In this document: piece by piece, positions 31,971 through 41,545 of the stretch
How positions within the stretch are numbered: position 1 is the stretch's first letter
Layout of the letters: each line of letters starts with the position of its first letter
Source: Pelagophyceae sp. CCMP2097
Lineage: Eukaryota > Sar > Pelagophyceae
Length of the DNA stretch: 64,000 bases
Reading direction: 5' to 3'
Assembly: GCA_026770575.1 (NCBI GenBank)
Contig: MU657176.1
Span: forward strand, 425,804-489,803
Position numbers and translations under genes: made by a program
Notes under the pieces: model-generated
What the model was told of the DNA's origin: nothing
What the model saw: only the letters and a program-made list of their open reading frames with translations
Databases searched by the model: none

Positions 31971-32642
31971 ATGCCCTCGTGGCTGCGCCGCCGGCTCGGC
32001 GCGCTCTGCTTATTGGCGTTTGCGGGCCGGGCTCTTGCGGCGCCGAGCTGCTTGACCTGCGCGTCTTTGGAGGACGCTGCATGCGTCGACCGCTTCGGCG
32101 CCGACGTGCCCGCCGCGGTCCCGTCGGCGGCGCCGACGACGGCACGGCCGGCGGCGACGGCGGCGCCATCGGTTGCGCGGCCGGCGGCGGCGGCGGCTTT
32201 ATGGGTCGCGCGGAGCCTGCGCGGCATCCTGCCGGGCGCCGCCTTCGTCTGCGCCCAACTCTCAGACGAGCAGTGCCTTACCGCGCTCGACGCCGCCCTC
32301 GACGCTTTGCCGGGCGACTATCGGCTTACCTATCTCTGAAGCGCCTGCGCCACCACGCAGACGGCGGCAGCCGCAAACGACGCCGCCGAGCTCGCCGCCG
32401 CCGCGGCCGCCGACGAGCGGCGCGCCGCTGCCGCAACGCCGGCACCCTCGGTCGTCGCGGCCGCCGCCGCCGCAACGCTGGCCCTCGACGCCGAAACAAC
32501 GCCGGCCGCGCACGCCGCGCTCTTCCCTCTGGCCGCCGCGACGGCCACCTTCGTTGCCTTCGCCGCTGCCGCGGTGGTGGCGCTGCGGCGCTGTCGACGA
32601 AAGAAGCGCATTTCTGAAAGAGAGTTTAAAACGGCGGTCTAA
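31971..32642 (+). CDS. Signal-peptide/TM protein with an in-frame TGA
   Basis: From the ATG at 31971 the frame gives a signal peptide (MPSWLRRRLGALCLLAFAGR), a Cys-containing ectodomain (SCLTCASLEDAACVDRF, FVCAQLSDEQCLTALDAA) and then an in-frame TGA at 32337. The same frame stays open for another 100 codons. It passes through an Ala-rich stretch into a transmembrane helix (ALFPLAAATATFVAFAAAAV) with a basic cytosolic tail (RRCRRKKRISEREF), ending at TAA 32640-32642. The TGA is followed by SAC. It may be removed by an in-frame intron (a GTCTGC donor near 32249 and the CAG at 32358-32360 would work), be a selenocysteine or readthrough codon, or mark a damaged gene. I do not know the function. 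Confidence 0.5.
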
Positions 32643-33577
32643 GTTACGTGCCGCCGCTCGCCGGCGTGTGGGTGCGTCGCGCGGGACTGCGCCTTGAGCC
32701 ACGCGTAGAGTTCGGCGTCTCGGAAGGCGAGGTCGTACGAGGCGTGCCCCGTCATATCGGAATAGCGCGGGTCGGGCGGCGCGGGGGCGTGGGCGTAGCG
32801 CGTGTACCGCACGGGCGCAATTCTGTCTTTTGCTTTGCCGAGCACGGCGACGGCGCCGTCGGCGAGGTCGACGGGCATGGCCACGTCGTCGGCACCGTGG
32901 AAGACCCACACTGGAAGTCCGGCGAGGCGCTGCGCCGCCGTCTCGAGGCGGACGGGCACTGCGCCGCAGACGACTACCAAAGCGGCGAGGAACCGCGGGA
33001 ACCGCAGAGCAAAGGCGTACGCGCCGACGCCGCCCGCGCTCTGGCCCGCGAGCCTGCAAACGAGCCGTGAGAAGCGCGGCGAAACGGCGGCAGACGCTGC
33101 GTGGGACGATATACGGTCGGGGTCGACGTCGTAGGCCTCAGCGACTTTCGTCGCGAGCGTTTGTACGGCGTCGAGCCGGTCGTGCGACCACCCTCCGCGT
33201 TCCTGAAAGAGCCACCCTTGAGGCATCAAGACGACGAAGCCGCACTCGGATGCGAACGTGGCGTTGGAATAAAAGCGGCCGTCAAAGGTGAACGTCCACG
33301 CCGGGGCAGCGTCGAACGCCGTCGACTGGTCTCTGGAGAGGAGGCGAGGGAGCGACTGCGAGTTCATCACGTCAAAGGGGCCGTCCCCGGACCCGTGCAA
33401 AAAGATGAGCATGGGGTGCTTCGCGCCGCGGCGCCAGCTTTGGGGGAGGAAGAGCTGGAAGTTGTCGGCGCCAGAACGCATGACCGTGCGCTCGCCGAGC
33501 GGCGGCACCGCGCCCAACTCCAGCGGCGCTGCGCACGCGCGCCACAGCGCGACCAGCAACGACGCGAAACGAAGCAT
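32639..33577 (-). CDS. Secreted PHB-depolymerase-like esterase
   Basis: Predicted exons (minus) are 33108-33577 and 32639-33053, with a 54-bp intron that keeps the frame and has no stop; 294 residues. The signal peptide is MLRFASLLVALWRACAA. The alpha/beta-hydrolase landmarks are the oxyanion-side HPMLIFLHGSGDGPFD, the nucleophile elbow GQSAGG (Ser in G-Q-S-A-G), the acid HGADDVAMPVD and the late His in MTGHASYDLAF. The order matches poly(3-hydroxybutyrate) depolymerase/feruloyl-esterase-like lipases. Splicing gives DRISLAGQSAGGVGAYAFAL, which fits the family better than the unspliced version. It is probably secreted; the natural ester is unknown. Its stop codon overlaps that of the convergent gene by two to three bases. 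Confidence 0.8.
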   Translation of the reverse strand: MLRFASLLVALWRACAAPLELGAVPPLGERTVMRSGADNFQLFLPQSWRRGAKHPMLIFLHGSGDGPFDVMNSQSLPRLLSRDQSTAFDAAPAWTFTFDGRFYSNATFASECGFVVLMPQGWLFQERGGWSHDRLDAVQTLATKVAEAYDVDPDRISSHAASAAVSPRFSRLVCRLAGQSAGGVGAYAFALRFPRFLAALVVVCGAVPVRLETAAQRLAGLPVWVFHGADDVAMPVDLADGAVAVLGKAKDRIAPVRYTRYAHAPAPPDPRYSDMTGHASYDLAFRDAELYAWLKAQSRATHPHAGERRHVT

Positions 33578-33839
33578 CGCGCCTTGGTCGCCGCGCACTG
33601 CGCTTCAAAGGCCTTCACACACAGAACTTCAGCGTCGCGACGCCTCGGGAGCCTCTGCGAGAGCCTCTGCGAGACCTCTGCGGTACTGACCTGAGCCCCG
33701 GGGCGATTCACAGTCTGCTGACTCACGTGAGATACTCCCACTGGCAGCCTGGGCCCGCAGTGAGAGTGATTCGAACAGAACTTCCGGTGTCGCCGAAACG
33801 TCCCGACACGACATTGAGCGATATATACACGCAGTCGCG

Positions 33840-34795
33840 ATGAGTGCGCTCGTGGAGGAGGAGGAGGAGGCGCAGTGGTCGGACTGGGAGGACGACGAGG
33901 ATCCCGCGCGCGCGCTGACGGATGCGACGCTTCACCCGGGCGTCGCCGCAGCGCATGCCACCGCGTCCCTTCGAAGTCCCGGCGGACGCACTTCCCGGGC
34001 GCGCGGCGACCGTGCCTTCTTAGGCTCGCGCACGACGCCGCGCGCGGCTTCGACCTCGCGGCGGCGGTGCGCGAACTCGGCGTCGACTTTTACGGCGCCG
34101 TCCGCCTCGTCAACTACGTGTGAGTCGCGGCGCAGCGCGTAGACGCCGCGCGCGCCGACGCGCCGACGCAGGCGCGCGCAAGCGGCGCAGCCCGTAAGAA
34201 ACGCCGCGCTCGGGGCCGTCCGAGGTGGCCATCGCTGGCCGCGCTGACGCAAAACCCGCGCAGGGCTTCACCGTCGACGGCCTCTGCGCGGCGCTCCGGG
34301 CGCCGGGGGCCGCGTGGCGCGGCGACGAGTGCGCCTTTGTGTCGCCGCGCCGCCGTTGGCGCCACGCGACGCCCCGCCGCCTAGGTTCCTCAAGCCCTTC
34401 CTCGAGAATGACGCGGTACTCTGCGCGTTAGACGAAATCGTGGCAGACGAGGCCGCCGGTGCGCCCGCCTCGCCCGCGGCGCCTCGTCGACGCCGCGGCT
34501 AGGCGGCGCGCCGGCGGTGCGGCAGCAGCTGGCGGCGGCGGCGGCGGACTTGCGGTCGCTCGGCGCGGCGGTTTTCGATGCTATGGGTAGCGGCTACGTG
34601 CCCGCGCACAAGGTCGAGGCTTTACGCCTCGCGGTGGCGGCCGTCGGCGAGGCGCAGGTCAACGGCCTCCTGGCCTCGGCGACGCTCGCCGAGGACAAAG
34701 AGACGGCGGCGCTGCAGGCCGAGCTCTCCGACGTCCGCGCCAAGCTTAGCGCGCTCGCAAGCCAGGCCCAAACCATCCTCGACAAAGCTTCATAG
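33840..34795 (+). CDS. PRMT3-like N-terminal domain without methyltransferase
   Basis: Predicted exons are 33840-33964, 34024-34119, 34172-34193, 34264-34328, 34385-34458 and 34503-34795, giving 224 residues. The acidic start (MSALVEEEEEAQWSDWEDDE), the segment HDAARGFDLAAAVRELGVDF ending in YGAVRLVNYV, then WRGDEFLKPFLENDAVLCAL and a helical/coiled tail (AALQAELSDVRAKLSALASQ) follow the N-terminal half of arginine methyltransferase PRMT3, where a C2H2 finger and a linker precede the catalytic domain. The zinc-ligand cysteines are not visible here and no SAM-binding motif follows before the stop at 34795. It might be a truncated paralogue or a regulator of PRMT3. Exon 3 (22 nt) and the exon 1-2 junction are the least certain. 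Confidence 0.6.
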
Positions 34796-34831
34796 AGGCA
34801 CCGGTCGACGGGTCGTAAATCGCAGCGGTTC

Positions 34832-36129
34832 TTATTCGATGACGACGGCCCACTCGTGTTCGACCTTGCCGTAGTGGATGGCGCAGAGGGAATCCCATAG
34901 TTTCGTGGCAAAGGGCCCGATGGAGTCGCCCGTGGGCACCTCGACTTCGGCGTTTTCGTAGAAGATGGAGCGGATGGGGCAAATGACGGCGGCCGTGCCC
35001 GTCCCAAAGACTTCCAGGAGGCGGCCTTCCTGAGCCGCTTTGCGCACGTCGGGCATGGTGAACGATTTCTCGGCGACGGCCACGTCCAAGCCCTTTGCCA
35101 AGTCGAGGACGGACCGGCGCGTCACGCCGGGCAGAATGTCGCCATACGTGAGCGGCGCCGTGACGAGCTCCCTGACCCCATCTTCGTTGTGCCAGAGCAC
35201 GAAGACGTTCATGGCGCCGACCTCTGTGACGCGGTGCTCCTCTCCAAAGAGGTACAAAACCTGGGCGGCGCCGTACTTGGCCATGGCGTCGAGTTGCGGC
35301 TTGATCGTCGGCCCATAATTGCCGCCGACTTTGGCGTTGCCGACGCCGCCGGGCCAGGCGCGGACGTTTGCCGAGTCGGCGTAGACCTTGATGGGTTTAA
35401 ATCCGTCCGGATAATACGGCCCCACGGGCGAGATGATGGCGTACAAACGCGTCTGCTGCGACTCGCCGACGCCGAGGAACGGGTCCGTCGCAATCGCCGT
35501 CGGCCGCAAGTAAGCAGAGTAGCCCTCGCCCTCTGGCACGAAGCGCGCGTCGACCTTGAGGAGTTGCTTGAGGCACTCGATGAACGCCGGGCCGTCAAAG
35601 GGCGCCATGCCCAGGCGCGCCAGCGACCCGTTCAGGCGCGCCATGTTCAGGTCCGGCCGGAAGAGGCGGATCTTCCCGTCGACGCCGCGGTACCTACCGT
35701 CCGTTGCTCCCACGCGCGCGTCGAGCCTCTTTGAGGCGTCTTAGGCGTTGCCGGGCTTGCCGAATGGCGCGGCATCGGACGCCTTCATGCCTTCGAAGCA
35801 CTGCATGCCGTAGTGCAAGCTCATCATCGCCGGCGAGCAGGCAAAGTCCCCGTAGGGCACGATTTTCGGCGCGCCCCACCCCGCCGCGCGCTGCCAGTCG
35901 GCCAAGAGCATGTGGTCGCTGAAGAGCTTGCCGAAGTTGCCCTTCAAAGCCGCTTTAGAAGGCACCTGAGCGAGAAGCCTCGCCGCGGCCGCAAAGGCGC
36001 GGGGGGGGGGGTCACCTCGCCCGGCTCGGCCCGCCGCTCAATCGTCAGCAGCGACGCGTCCAGCTTCGCCACGCTCGACAGCGCGCGAACCGGCGCCGGC
36101 GCACCGCGCCGCAGCGCGCGGAGTAGCAT
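34832..36129 (-). CDS. BCAT: Branched-chain amino acid aminotransferase
   Basis: Predicted exons (minus) are 36016-36129, 35781-35965 and 34832-35693, giving 386 residues, normal for eukaryotic BCAT. It converts Leu, Ile and Val to their 2-oxo acids using PLP. Family landmarks are [33 protein letters not shown], the SAYLRPTAIATDPFLG stretch, the PLP lysine in GNAKVGGNYG, and GTAAVICPI near the end. The N-terminus MLLRALRRGAPAPVRALSSV is Arg-rich and amphipathic, a good mitochondrial presequence. Intron 1 contains a run of 12 G (about 36000-36011). The gene lies 36 bp from the stop of the PRMT3-like gene in convergent orientation. Confidence 0.92.
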
Positions 36130-36491
36130 GGCGCGCGCGCTACGCCTCGAAGAAGAAAAAAGGCACGGGTCGCCGAACGAACTTTTTAAAAGACGGAATT
36201 TACAAAGAAGGACCCAGAAACGCTCAGAACGGGACCCGCTACAATTGTACAATTGTATGAAGCGCCGCCTTGATACGGTGCCACGTCGCGAGGCCGTCTG
36301 CTCGAGCGTGTATCTCTGATCGCGTGTCGGTCTCTGGCATGGATAAGTTTCCCGGTGTGGTGTGGTGCCGCTCATCACACGACCTCACGATGCGTGGGAG
36401 CCCAAAAGCCCAAAAAGTGGTTGAATTCCGGGCCCGGCACCGTGGCGGGCCTGCGCTCGCGGGCGCGGCGGCCGGCGGCGTTGACGGGCGC
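36130..36491. other. Intergenic region, no gene seen
   Basis: 362 bp between two minus-strand genes; it should contain the BCAT promoter. A direct repeat ACAATTGTACAATTGTA sits at about 36241-36257, an AT-rich island in GC-rich surroundings. No coding frame looks real. Confidence 0.4.
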
Positions 36492-37044
36492 TTATGCGAC
36501 TTTTTTGTCATAATTGCTAAAGTCTTTCTGGTACTTGTCCATCGCTTCTCTGTACAGCTGCGGCCTATGGAAGCGCCTCACGGGCCCAGCGCCGCGTGGC
36601 GGAGACTCACAGCTTGTCGCCGACGGAGAAAATTCGGATGCCGAGGAAGGCTGCGAAGAAGAAGAGCCACGCCATCGGCAGGTTTGGAATCTCACTCCGG
36701 CCGATGCCCTGAGAAGCGCGTCGTCCGGCATTCGATGCGACGCTCCATTCGATAGACGCTCCAAGGCATTCGATGCGATCGAGGCGGGTGGTGACTCACG
36801 AGCCACATACCCGACAGGATAACGAGGATGACCAGGCAAGTCGTACCCGCACCGTTCAGGATGACCTACGCCAGCGGCGGTCCGGGGAACCGCGCCGGCG
36901 GCCCGGGGAACCGCGGCGGCCCGGGGCGCCACCGGCCCAAAGCAGGACTCGCACCGACGCCGCGCTAAAATCTTTCCGCTGGTGCTTCTGCATCCTCTGG
37001 TGGTCCAGCTGACGGTTCTGCTTGCCCTGCGCGCTCCGGCCCAT
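36492..37044 (-). CDS. Small two-TM protein, unknown family
   Basis: Predicted exons (minus) are 36955-37044, 36800-36865, 36611-36708 and 36492-36564, giving 108 residues. The N-terminus is basic and polar (MGRSAQGKQNRQLDHQRMQK), followed by a transmembrane helix (TTCLVILVILSGMWLGI), a short loop, a second helix (PMAWLFFFAAFLGIRIFSVG) and a basic C-terminal tail (YREAMDKYQKDFSNYDKKVA). All phases join and donors/acceptors are canonical. I do not recognise the family; the shape recalls small ER or mitochondrial membrane subunits. Intron 2 carries repeats of GCATTCGATGCGA. Because each exon is under 100 bp it is easy to miss by ORF length alone. Confidence 0.6.
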
Positions 37045-37582
37045 GGCGCCGAAAGGAGCAGACGACGACGCCGACGAAGCACTGGCACCCTGACTCGGAA
37101 GCTCCGAGTCGGACTCGGAGACTGAGTGACAGTGAGTCGAACTTGAGTCACTGTTTAAATTTACTGACTATTAAATCAAACCCTCAAACAGCGCGGGGCA
37201 ATCGCAAAAGGAAATGGGGGAAGGGGAAGTTTGGAGGCGGAGGCGACGGACGGGCGCCAGGTCACCAGCAAGCAGCCCCAAGTACTAGTTAGCAGGGTTT
37301 CGCCGAAAAGCTCTCTACCTTTTAAAGGTTTTCGCCTCTATCGGAACTCAGCGACGCAAACAAGAGACTCGAGTGTATTGTCGGCTCATCCTGACGTCTC
37401 GAGCCCTGACGTCCGAGGGCCTGAAACTGCGACGGACCCGAGATTAACTGACGGGTAAAATATTAGGACGAGGTGGTAAAGCCTTGACGTCAAAATATTC
37501 AAACTTTAGAAGGTTCCGTGAAAGATTACTTATACTTAACGCTCCGCCCGCCGCTCTGTGAGGACCGCGTCTCGACGGGAGC
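37045..37582. other. Divergent intergenic region, no gene seen
   Basis: 538 bp between the two-TM gene (minus) and the tyrosinase fusion (plus), so likely both promoters. It is AT-richer than its surroundings near 37145-37190 and 37440-37545, and has several GAGTC/GACTC-type repeats and a small hairpin CTCGGAAGCTCCGAG near 37095. No coding frame looks real. Confidence 0.4.
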
Positions 37583-40039
37583 ATGGGGTGCGCCGCTTCG
37601 GTGAGCGACGGCGCAAAGGGCGGCGATGCCACTGCGACGCTGCAAGAGCCGACCAAGGTAAAAACCGACGACGCCAAGCCTGCCCCCGCGGTGCCCGCCA
37701 CCGCGGAGCCCGCCGCGGAGCCCGCTTTAGCGGAGCCCGCGGCGCCGGCGTTGCCGTGGTGGGCCGCGCCTTTGGACGAGTCGTTTGTGGCCGTGCGCCG
37801 CGAGGTTCGAGCGCTGCCGGATGAGGAACAGAAGCGCTTCGGGGCGGCGGTCATCCAGCTGCGCGAGAACAAGGACGGCGTCCCCGGGACTTCCGAGTAC
37901 TTCCGCCTCGCCATCGTCCACGGCGGCATGCGCGAGCTCAGCAGCAAGGAGTACCCGCCCTACTGCTGCCACGGGCTCGAGTGCTTCCCGAACTGGCACC
38001 GGCCGTACCTGCGAGTCACCCCGCCCCGCTCTATGCCGCGCGCGCCGAGACGCTGCGAGTCACCCCGCCCGCGAAACAGGCTCGACTTTGAGCGGTCGCT
38101 GCGGCGCGCGGACCAGTTCCTCGGCGGCGACGGGCGGCTCGCGCTGCCGTACTGGGACTGGAGCCAGGCAGAGGCCAACGGCGAGGTGCGGTCCCTCGCC
38201 GGGCCCCTCGAGACGAGGCCCCACGCGCTGGCTAGGTTGTGCCCAAGGTGATCCGCGACGTGTGCATGCGCGAGTTTGACTCTGATTTTTTCCCGGTCGA
38301 GGCCGGCGACGTCTCGCGCAACTACGGCATGGCCGTAAACTCTGACGCCGACATCGGCTGGAGCCTCCGCGGCCACGGCGTGGCCGCGCAGGCGGACGCG
38401 TGCCTGCTCTCGAAGGTGCACTCGAAGCACGCGACGACGAAATACTCGGACCCGCGCAACACGTCGTTGGAGTCGCCCCACAACTCCATCCACATGGCCG
38501 TGGGAGGCATGATGGGCCACATGCACTCCTCCTTCCACCCCGTGTTCTGGGTCCACCACTGCAACGTGCGTCTCCTCACTGCAACATGCGCATATCGCGT
38601 AACCCGACCGATAGGTGGACCGCATCTACGAGGGCTACCTCAAAGTCGAGCCGGACTCCCAGGCGGAGTTCCGTCGGCACCAAAAGGGCCTCGGCGGCAA
38701 CGTCTCCCGGGACCACGGCTTCCCGGAGGGGCCGTGGGGCCCGTACTTTCCGTTTAAGCACCCGACGACCGGGGAACAGTTCCACGCCCGCGACACGTTC
38801 GACTGCCGCGCTCTGGGCTTTGCGTACGACGCGGTCCCGGCGCCGAACCCGCCGCAGCTGCGGGAGATGCCGTACTATGCCATTTTCCCGCAGATTGACA
38901 TCAAGAAGCTGCCGGGGACGTGCTCGCTCTACGTCTACGTCACAGACTCGTCGGCGGAATGGACGGCGCCAGGGTTCGCGGCGACGCCGCGCGAGTTGAT
39001 GGCCCCCGAGACGGGCTTTGCAGGGTCGGCGGGCGTGTTCTTTTTAGACACGAACGCGTGCCCGAATTGCTTGCAGCGCGAGCCGTACGACGAATACGTA
39101 GACATCACCGCCGCCCTCCGCGCAAACCGCATCCGCCCGGCAAAGTGCAAGCTGCGCGTTTTGGTCATTTGGCACAACGGCAGCGGCGCCCAGGCCATCG
39201 AGGCGACGGCGCTCCACGCGCCCATGCTTCGCGGGCCAAAGTTTGAAAGCATGGAGACATCCATCCAAGCGGCCGAGGGCAAGGAGGAGGACGACGAGGA
39301 CGAGGACGTGGCGGCTTTGAAGGCTTTGCTCGGCGACGCGCTGGCGGTGGACAGCATGGAGAACGTAATTAAGGCCGCCCAGAAGCGCCTTGGCCTGAAA
39401 GAGGACGGCGTCGCTGGTCCGAAGACAAAGCGCGCGCTGCTGAGCAGCGGCCTCTCCGCCGACGACGCGCTGCCCGGCGAGAAACTCGACTGTTTACGTG
39501 GAGACGTCGTCACGTACAAGGTCCTGACGGCGACGATGCCCGCGTCGCTGCCGCGCGACAAGACGCTATCCGCGATCCAAGACGCCCTCGACGTGTGGAC
39601 GGCGGCCACGGGCGTCTCGTTTGCGCCCGCCGCACCCGCCGCCGTCGACGCCGACGGCGACGACATCGACGACGCCGCGGCGCTCGCCGGAGTCCGGCTC
39701 ACCATCTCGTGGGAGGACCGCACGGCGGCCAACGACTTTGTATTCGACGGCCCCGGGGGCGCTTTAGCCGTCGCGACGCCGTCGAGCGTCATCTTGGACA
39801 GTTCCGAGTTTTGGGAGCTGGACGACGCGCCGCACCCGCGCCGCAAGCTCGGCGGCGACGCCTTTTTCGACCCGTACTTCCGCCTCGAGCCCGTGCTCCT
39901 CCACGAAATCGGCCACGTCCTCGGCCTAACGCACTCGGACGACTCGGAGGACGTCATGGCGCCGTTCTACGTCTCCCACCGACTCGAGCTCACGGAGATC
40001 GACGTTCAACGCGCGCAAGCAATCTTCCCGCAGGAATGA
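37583..40039 (+). CDS. Tyrosinase fused to PGBD and matrixin metalloprotease domains
   Basis: Predicted exons are 37583-38010, 38080-38185, 38236-38565 and 38615-40039, giving 762 residues. It starts MGCAAS, a typical N-myristoylation/palmitoylation signal. The tyrosinase copper sites are CuA (LAIVHGGM, CCHGLECFPNWHRPYLLDFE, PYWDW) and CuB (SPHNSIH, then FHPVFWVHHCNVDRIYE). A hemocyanin-C-like beta domain follows (CKLRVLVIWHNGSG). After an acidic linker comes a peptidoglycan-binding-like helix bundle (VIKAAQKRLGLKEDGVAGPK), as in matrixin propeptides, and then an M10A catalytic domain (VVTYKVLTATMP, DALDVWTAATGVSF, the zinc motif HEIGHVLGLTHSDD and Met-turn DVMAPF). One continuous 1425-bp exon holds CuB-side sequence through the protease, so the fusion is not an assembly of neighbouring genes. 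Intron 1 has a GC donor and a duplicated donor region. Confidence 0.9.
38009..38070. repeat. 18-bp direct repeat of a splice-donor region
   Basis: CTGCGAGTCACCCCGCCC occurs at 38009-38026 and 38053-38070. The first copy spans the exon 1/intron 1 junction of the tyrosinase fusion (CT|GCGAGT), the second lies near the intron end. Confidence 0.85.
38557..38590. repeat. 14-bp direct repeat of a splice-donor region
   Basis: CACTGCAACGTGCG (38557-38570) and CACTGCAACATGCG (38577-38590) differ by one base. The first spans the AAC|GTGCGT boundary of tyrosinase intron 3; in the second the donor GT has become AT. Confidence 0.8.
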
Positions 40040-40372
40040 GTCGCCTCGTGCCACTCGCACGGGGGACGGCCACGCGCCGCCTCGCACGCGCACGTCGAGT
40101 GGGACGCAACTGCCGCTTCCGCGGCCAATTGTACTTAAAGTTTTACGCCACCAACAGAGGCGCAGGACGGTCTGCTCCGGTGCTGCTCCCGGTCCGGGGC
40201 CAGTTCCAAGCCGAATGCTTTCTCTGAGCCGATTACTCCATCAGAGCGTGTGTTTCACTACCCTGCTGGAGACCAGGACGCCCCGACGCGTGTTCCAAAG
40301 TACGTCCATCTGTCGTCGCCTGGTTCGGTGCCACGTCGGTTCGAGTGGGCCCGCGGCGTCGTGGTACGTAAA
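40040..40372. other. Convergent intergenic region, no gene seen
   Basis: 333 bp between the stops of the tyrosinase fusion (plus) and the plastid-type gene (minus). Contains AATTGTACTTAAAGTTTTAC near 40127, plausible for 3' end formation. No gene seen. Confidence 0.4.
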
Positions 40373-41545
40373 TTACGATTCAGGGCGGACTGCGGCGCGC
40401 CGCATTGAAAAGGTGCCGATGAAGCAGGGGTCGGCGTTCCACCCCACGGCCGTGACGCCGGCCGCGCGGAGCGCGACGCGGACGCCGGAAGCGTCGAGGC
40501 CGTTTGCGGCCCCTGCGCCGCCGAGTTCGCCGACGAAGAGCATGTCGCTGTCGTAGCTGACGCCGGTGCCGACGAGCCTCGGCGACGTCCCGAAGCGCCT
40601 TGCCCAGAGAAATACGAGGTGGCCGCGGCCGGGGGCGCCGCTGAAGAGGTCCAAATCGTCTTCGTCGTCGAAGACGTTCCAGGTGCCGCAGAGCTTTGCG
40701 TCCGTCCGAGGGGGGGCGGCTTCGAGGCCTTGGCTGAGGAAGGCCTTGTCGTCGCGCGTGCTCCGGGCGGCGGCGCGCTCGAGGCTGCGGAGGCCTTCGA
40801 CGAGCCCCGATTCGAGGACGGCGGGCCGCATGCCGAAGCCGCCCTCGCGCGACGACTCGGAGCCGTCGAAGCCGCCGACGGTCTCCCACGTCCTGTTCGG
40901 GTAGAGTCGGACGTCGTAGGCCACCGACTCAGTCGTCGTGAAGACCAAGTCCCAGCGGCCGTCGACGGCGCCTGCCTCGCCCGCGTCAAAGGCCGGCGGC
41001 GCCTCGACGGGCGGCGGCAGCGCCTCGTGGAAGTCGGGCCAGAGCGGCGAAAGCGAGAATTTGCCGACCCACTCGGGCTCGTGCGCGCCCTCGAGGATGC
41101 TCCCCCGGAAGATGCCCAGGTTGGCGCCGGCGTCGGCGGGCGCGCCCGTGTACCACTCGACGGGCGACTGGCGCTCGAAGCGCGCGAGTCGGAGCTCGCG
41201 GTCCGCGCCGTCCGAGTACCACCGGCCCTTGAGTTTCTCCGCCAGCGCCACCGAGGCGGCCGCCGAATCGCCCGTAGCGAAGCGGGAATCGTGCCACGCC
41301 GTAAACGTCCCAGCCGCAGTAAGCTTGACGATGACGTCGTCGACAGCCGGCAGGCCAACCTCTTCGCGCCGCAGCCGCCACAACCCGACGAGCGACGTTC
41401 TAGGACCGCCGACCGGCGAATGCGCCGGCTCCGGGAACGCACCGGCGCACAAAACGGGCAAACGCGCCGCCGGCTGCTGCGCCGGCGCGCGGGAGCTCTG
41501 GAACGCCGCACAGCGCCATGCGCACAGCGCCAGGAAACCGCGCAT
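40373..41545 (-). CDS. Conserved plastid-targeted-type protein, unknown
   Basis: A single-exon frame of 390 residues. The N-terminus MRGFLALCAWRCAAFQSSRA has a signal peptide ending in AAFQ, the A-F site used by complex plastids of stramenopiles. The rest contains many beta-strand-like segments around W/G residues (SLVGLWRLRREEVGLP, FTAWHDSRFATGD, DGRWDLVFTTTESVAYDVRL, KLCGTWNVFDDEDDLDLFSG, AVGWNADPCFIGTFSM), which suggests a lipocalin- or PAP-fibrillin-like barrel. I cannot name the family. It is not interrupted by any stop and keeps strong codon bias, so it is a real gene. Confidence 0.6.
   Translation of the reverse strand: MRGFLALCAWRCAAFQSSRAPAQQPAARLPVLCAGAFPEPAHSPVGGPRTSLVGLWRLRREEVGLPAVDDVIVKLTAAGTFTAWHDSRFATGDSAAASVALAEKLKGRWYSDGADRELRLARFERQSPVEWYTGAPADAGANLGIFRGSILEGAHEPEWVGKFSLSPLWPDFHEALPPPVEAPPAFDAGEAGAVDGRWDLVFTTTESVAYDVRLYPNRTWETVGGFDGSESSREGGFGMRPAVLESGLVEGLRSLERAAARSTRDDKAFLSQGLEAAPPRTDAKLCGTWNVFDDEDDLDLFSGAPGRGHLVFLWARRFGTSPRLVGTGVSYDSDMLFVGELGGAGAANGLDASGVRVALRAAGVTAVGWNADPCFIGTFSMRRAAVRPES

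Noticed and set aside
32640..32760. A SECIS element downstream of the in-frame TGA
   Set aside because: I could not find the ATGA...AA...GA core in a suitable stem; selenocysteine therefore stays only a possibility.
37583..40039. Tyrosinase and matrixin as two adjacent genes
   Set aside because: There is no stop, start or intron between them; both lie in one exon and one frame.
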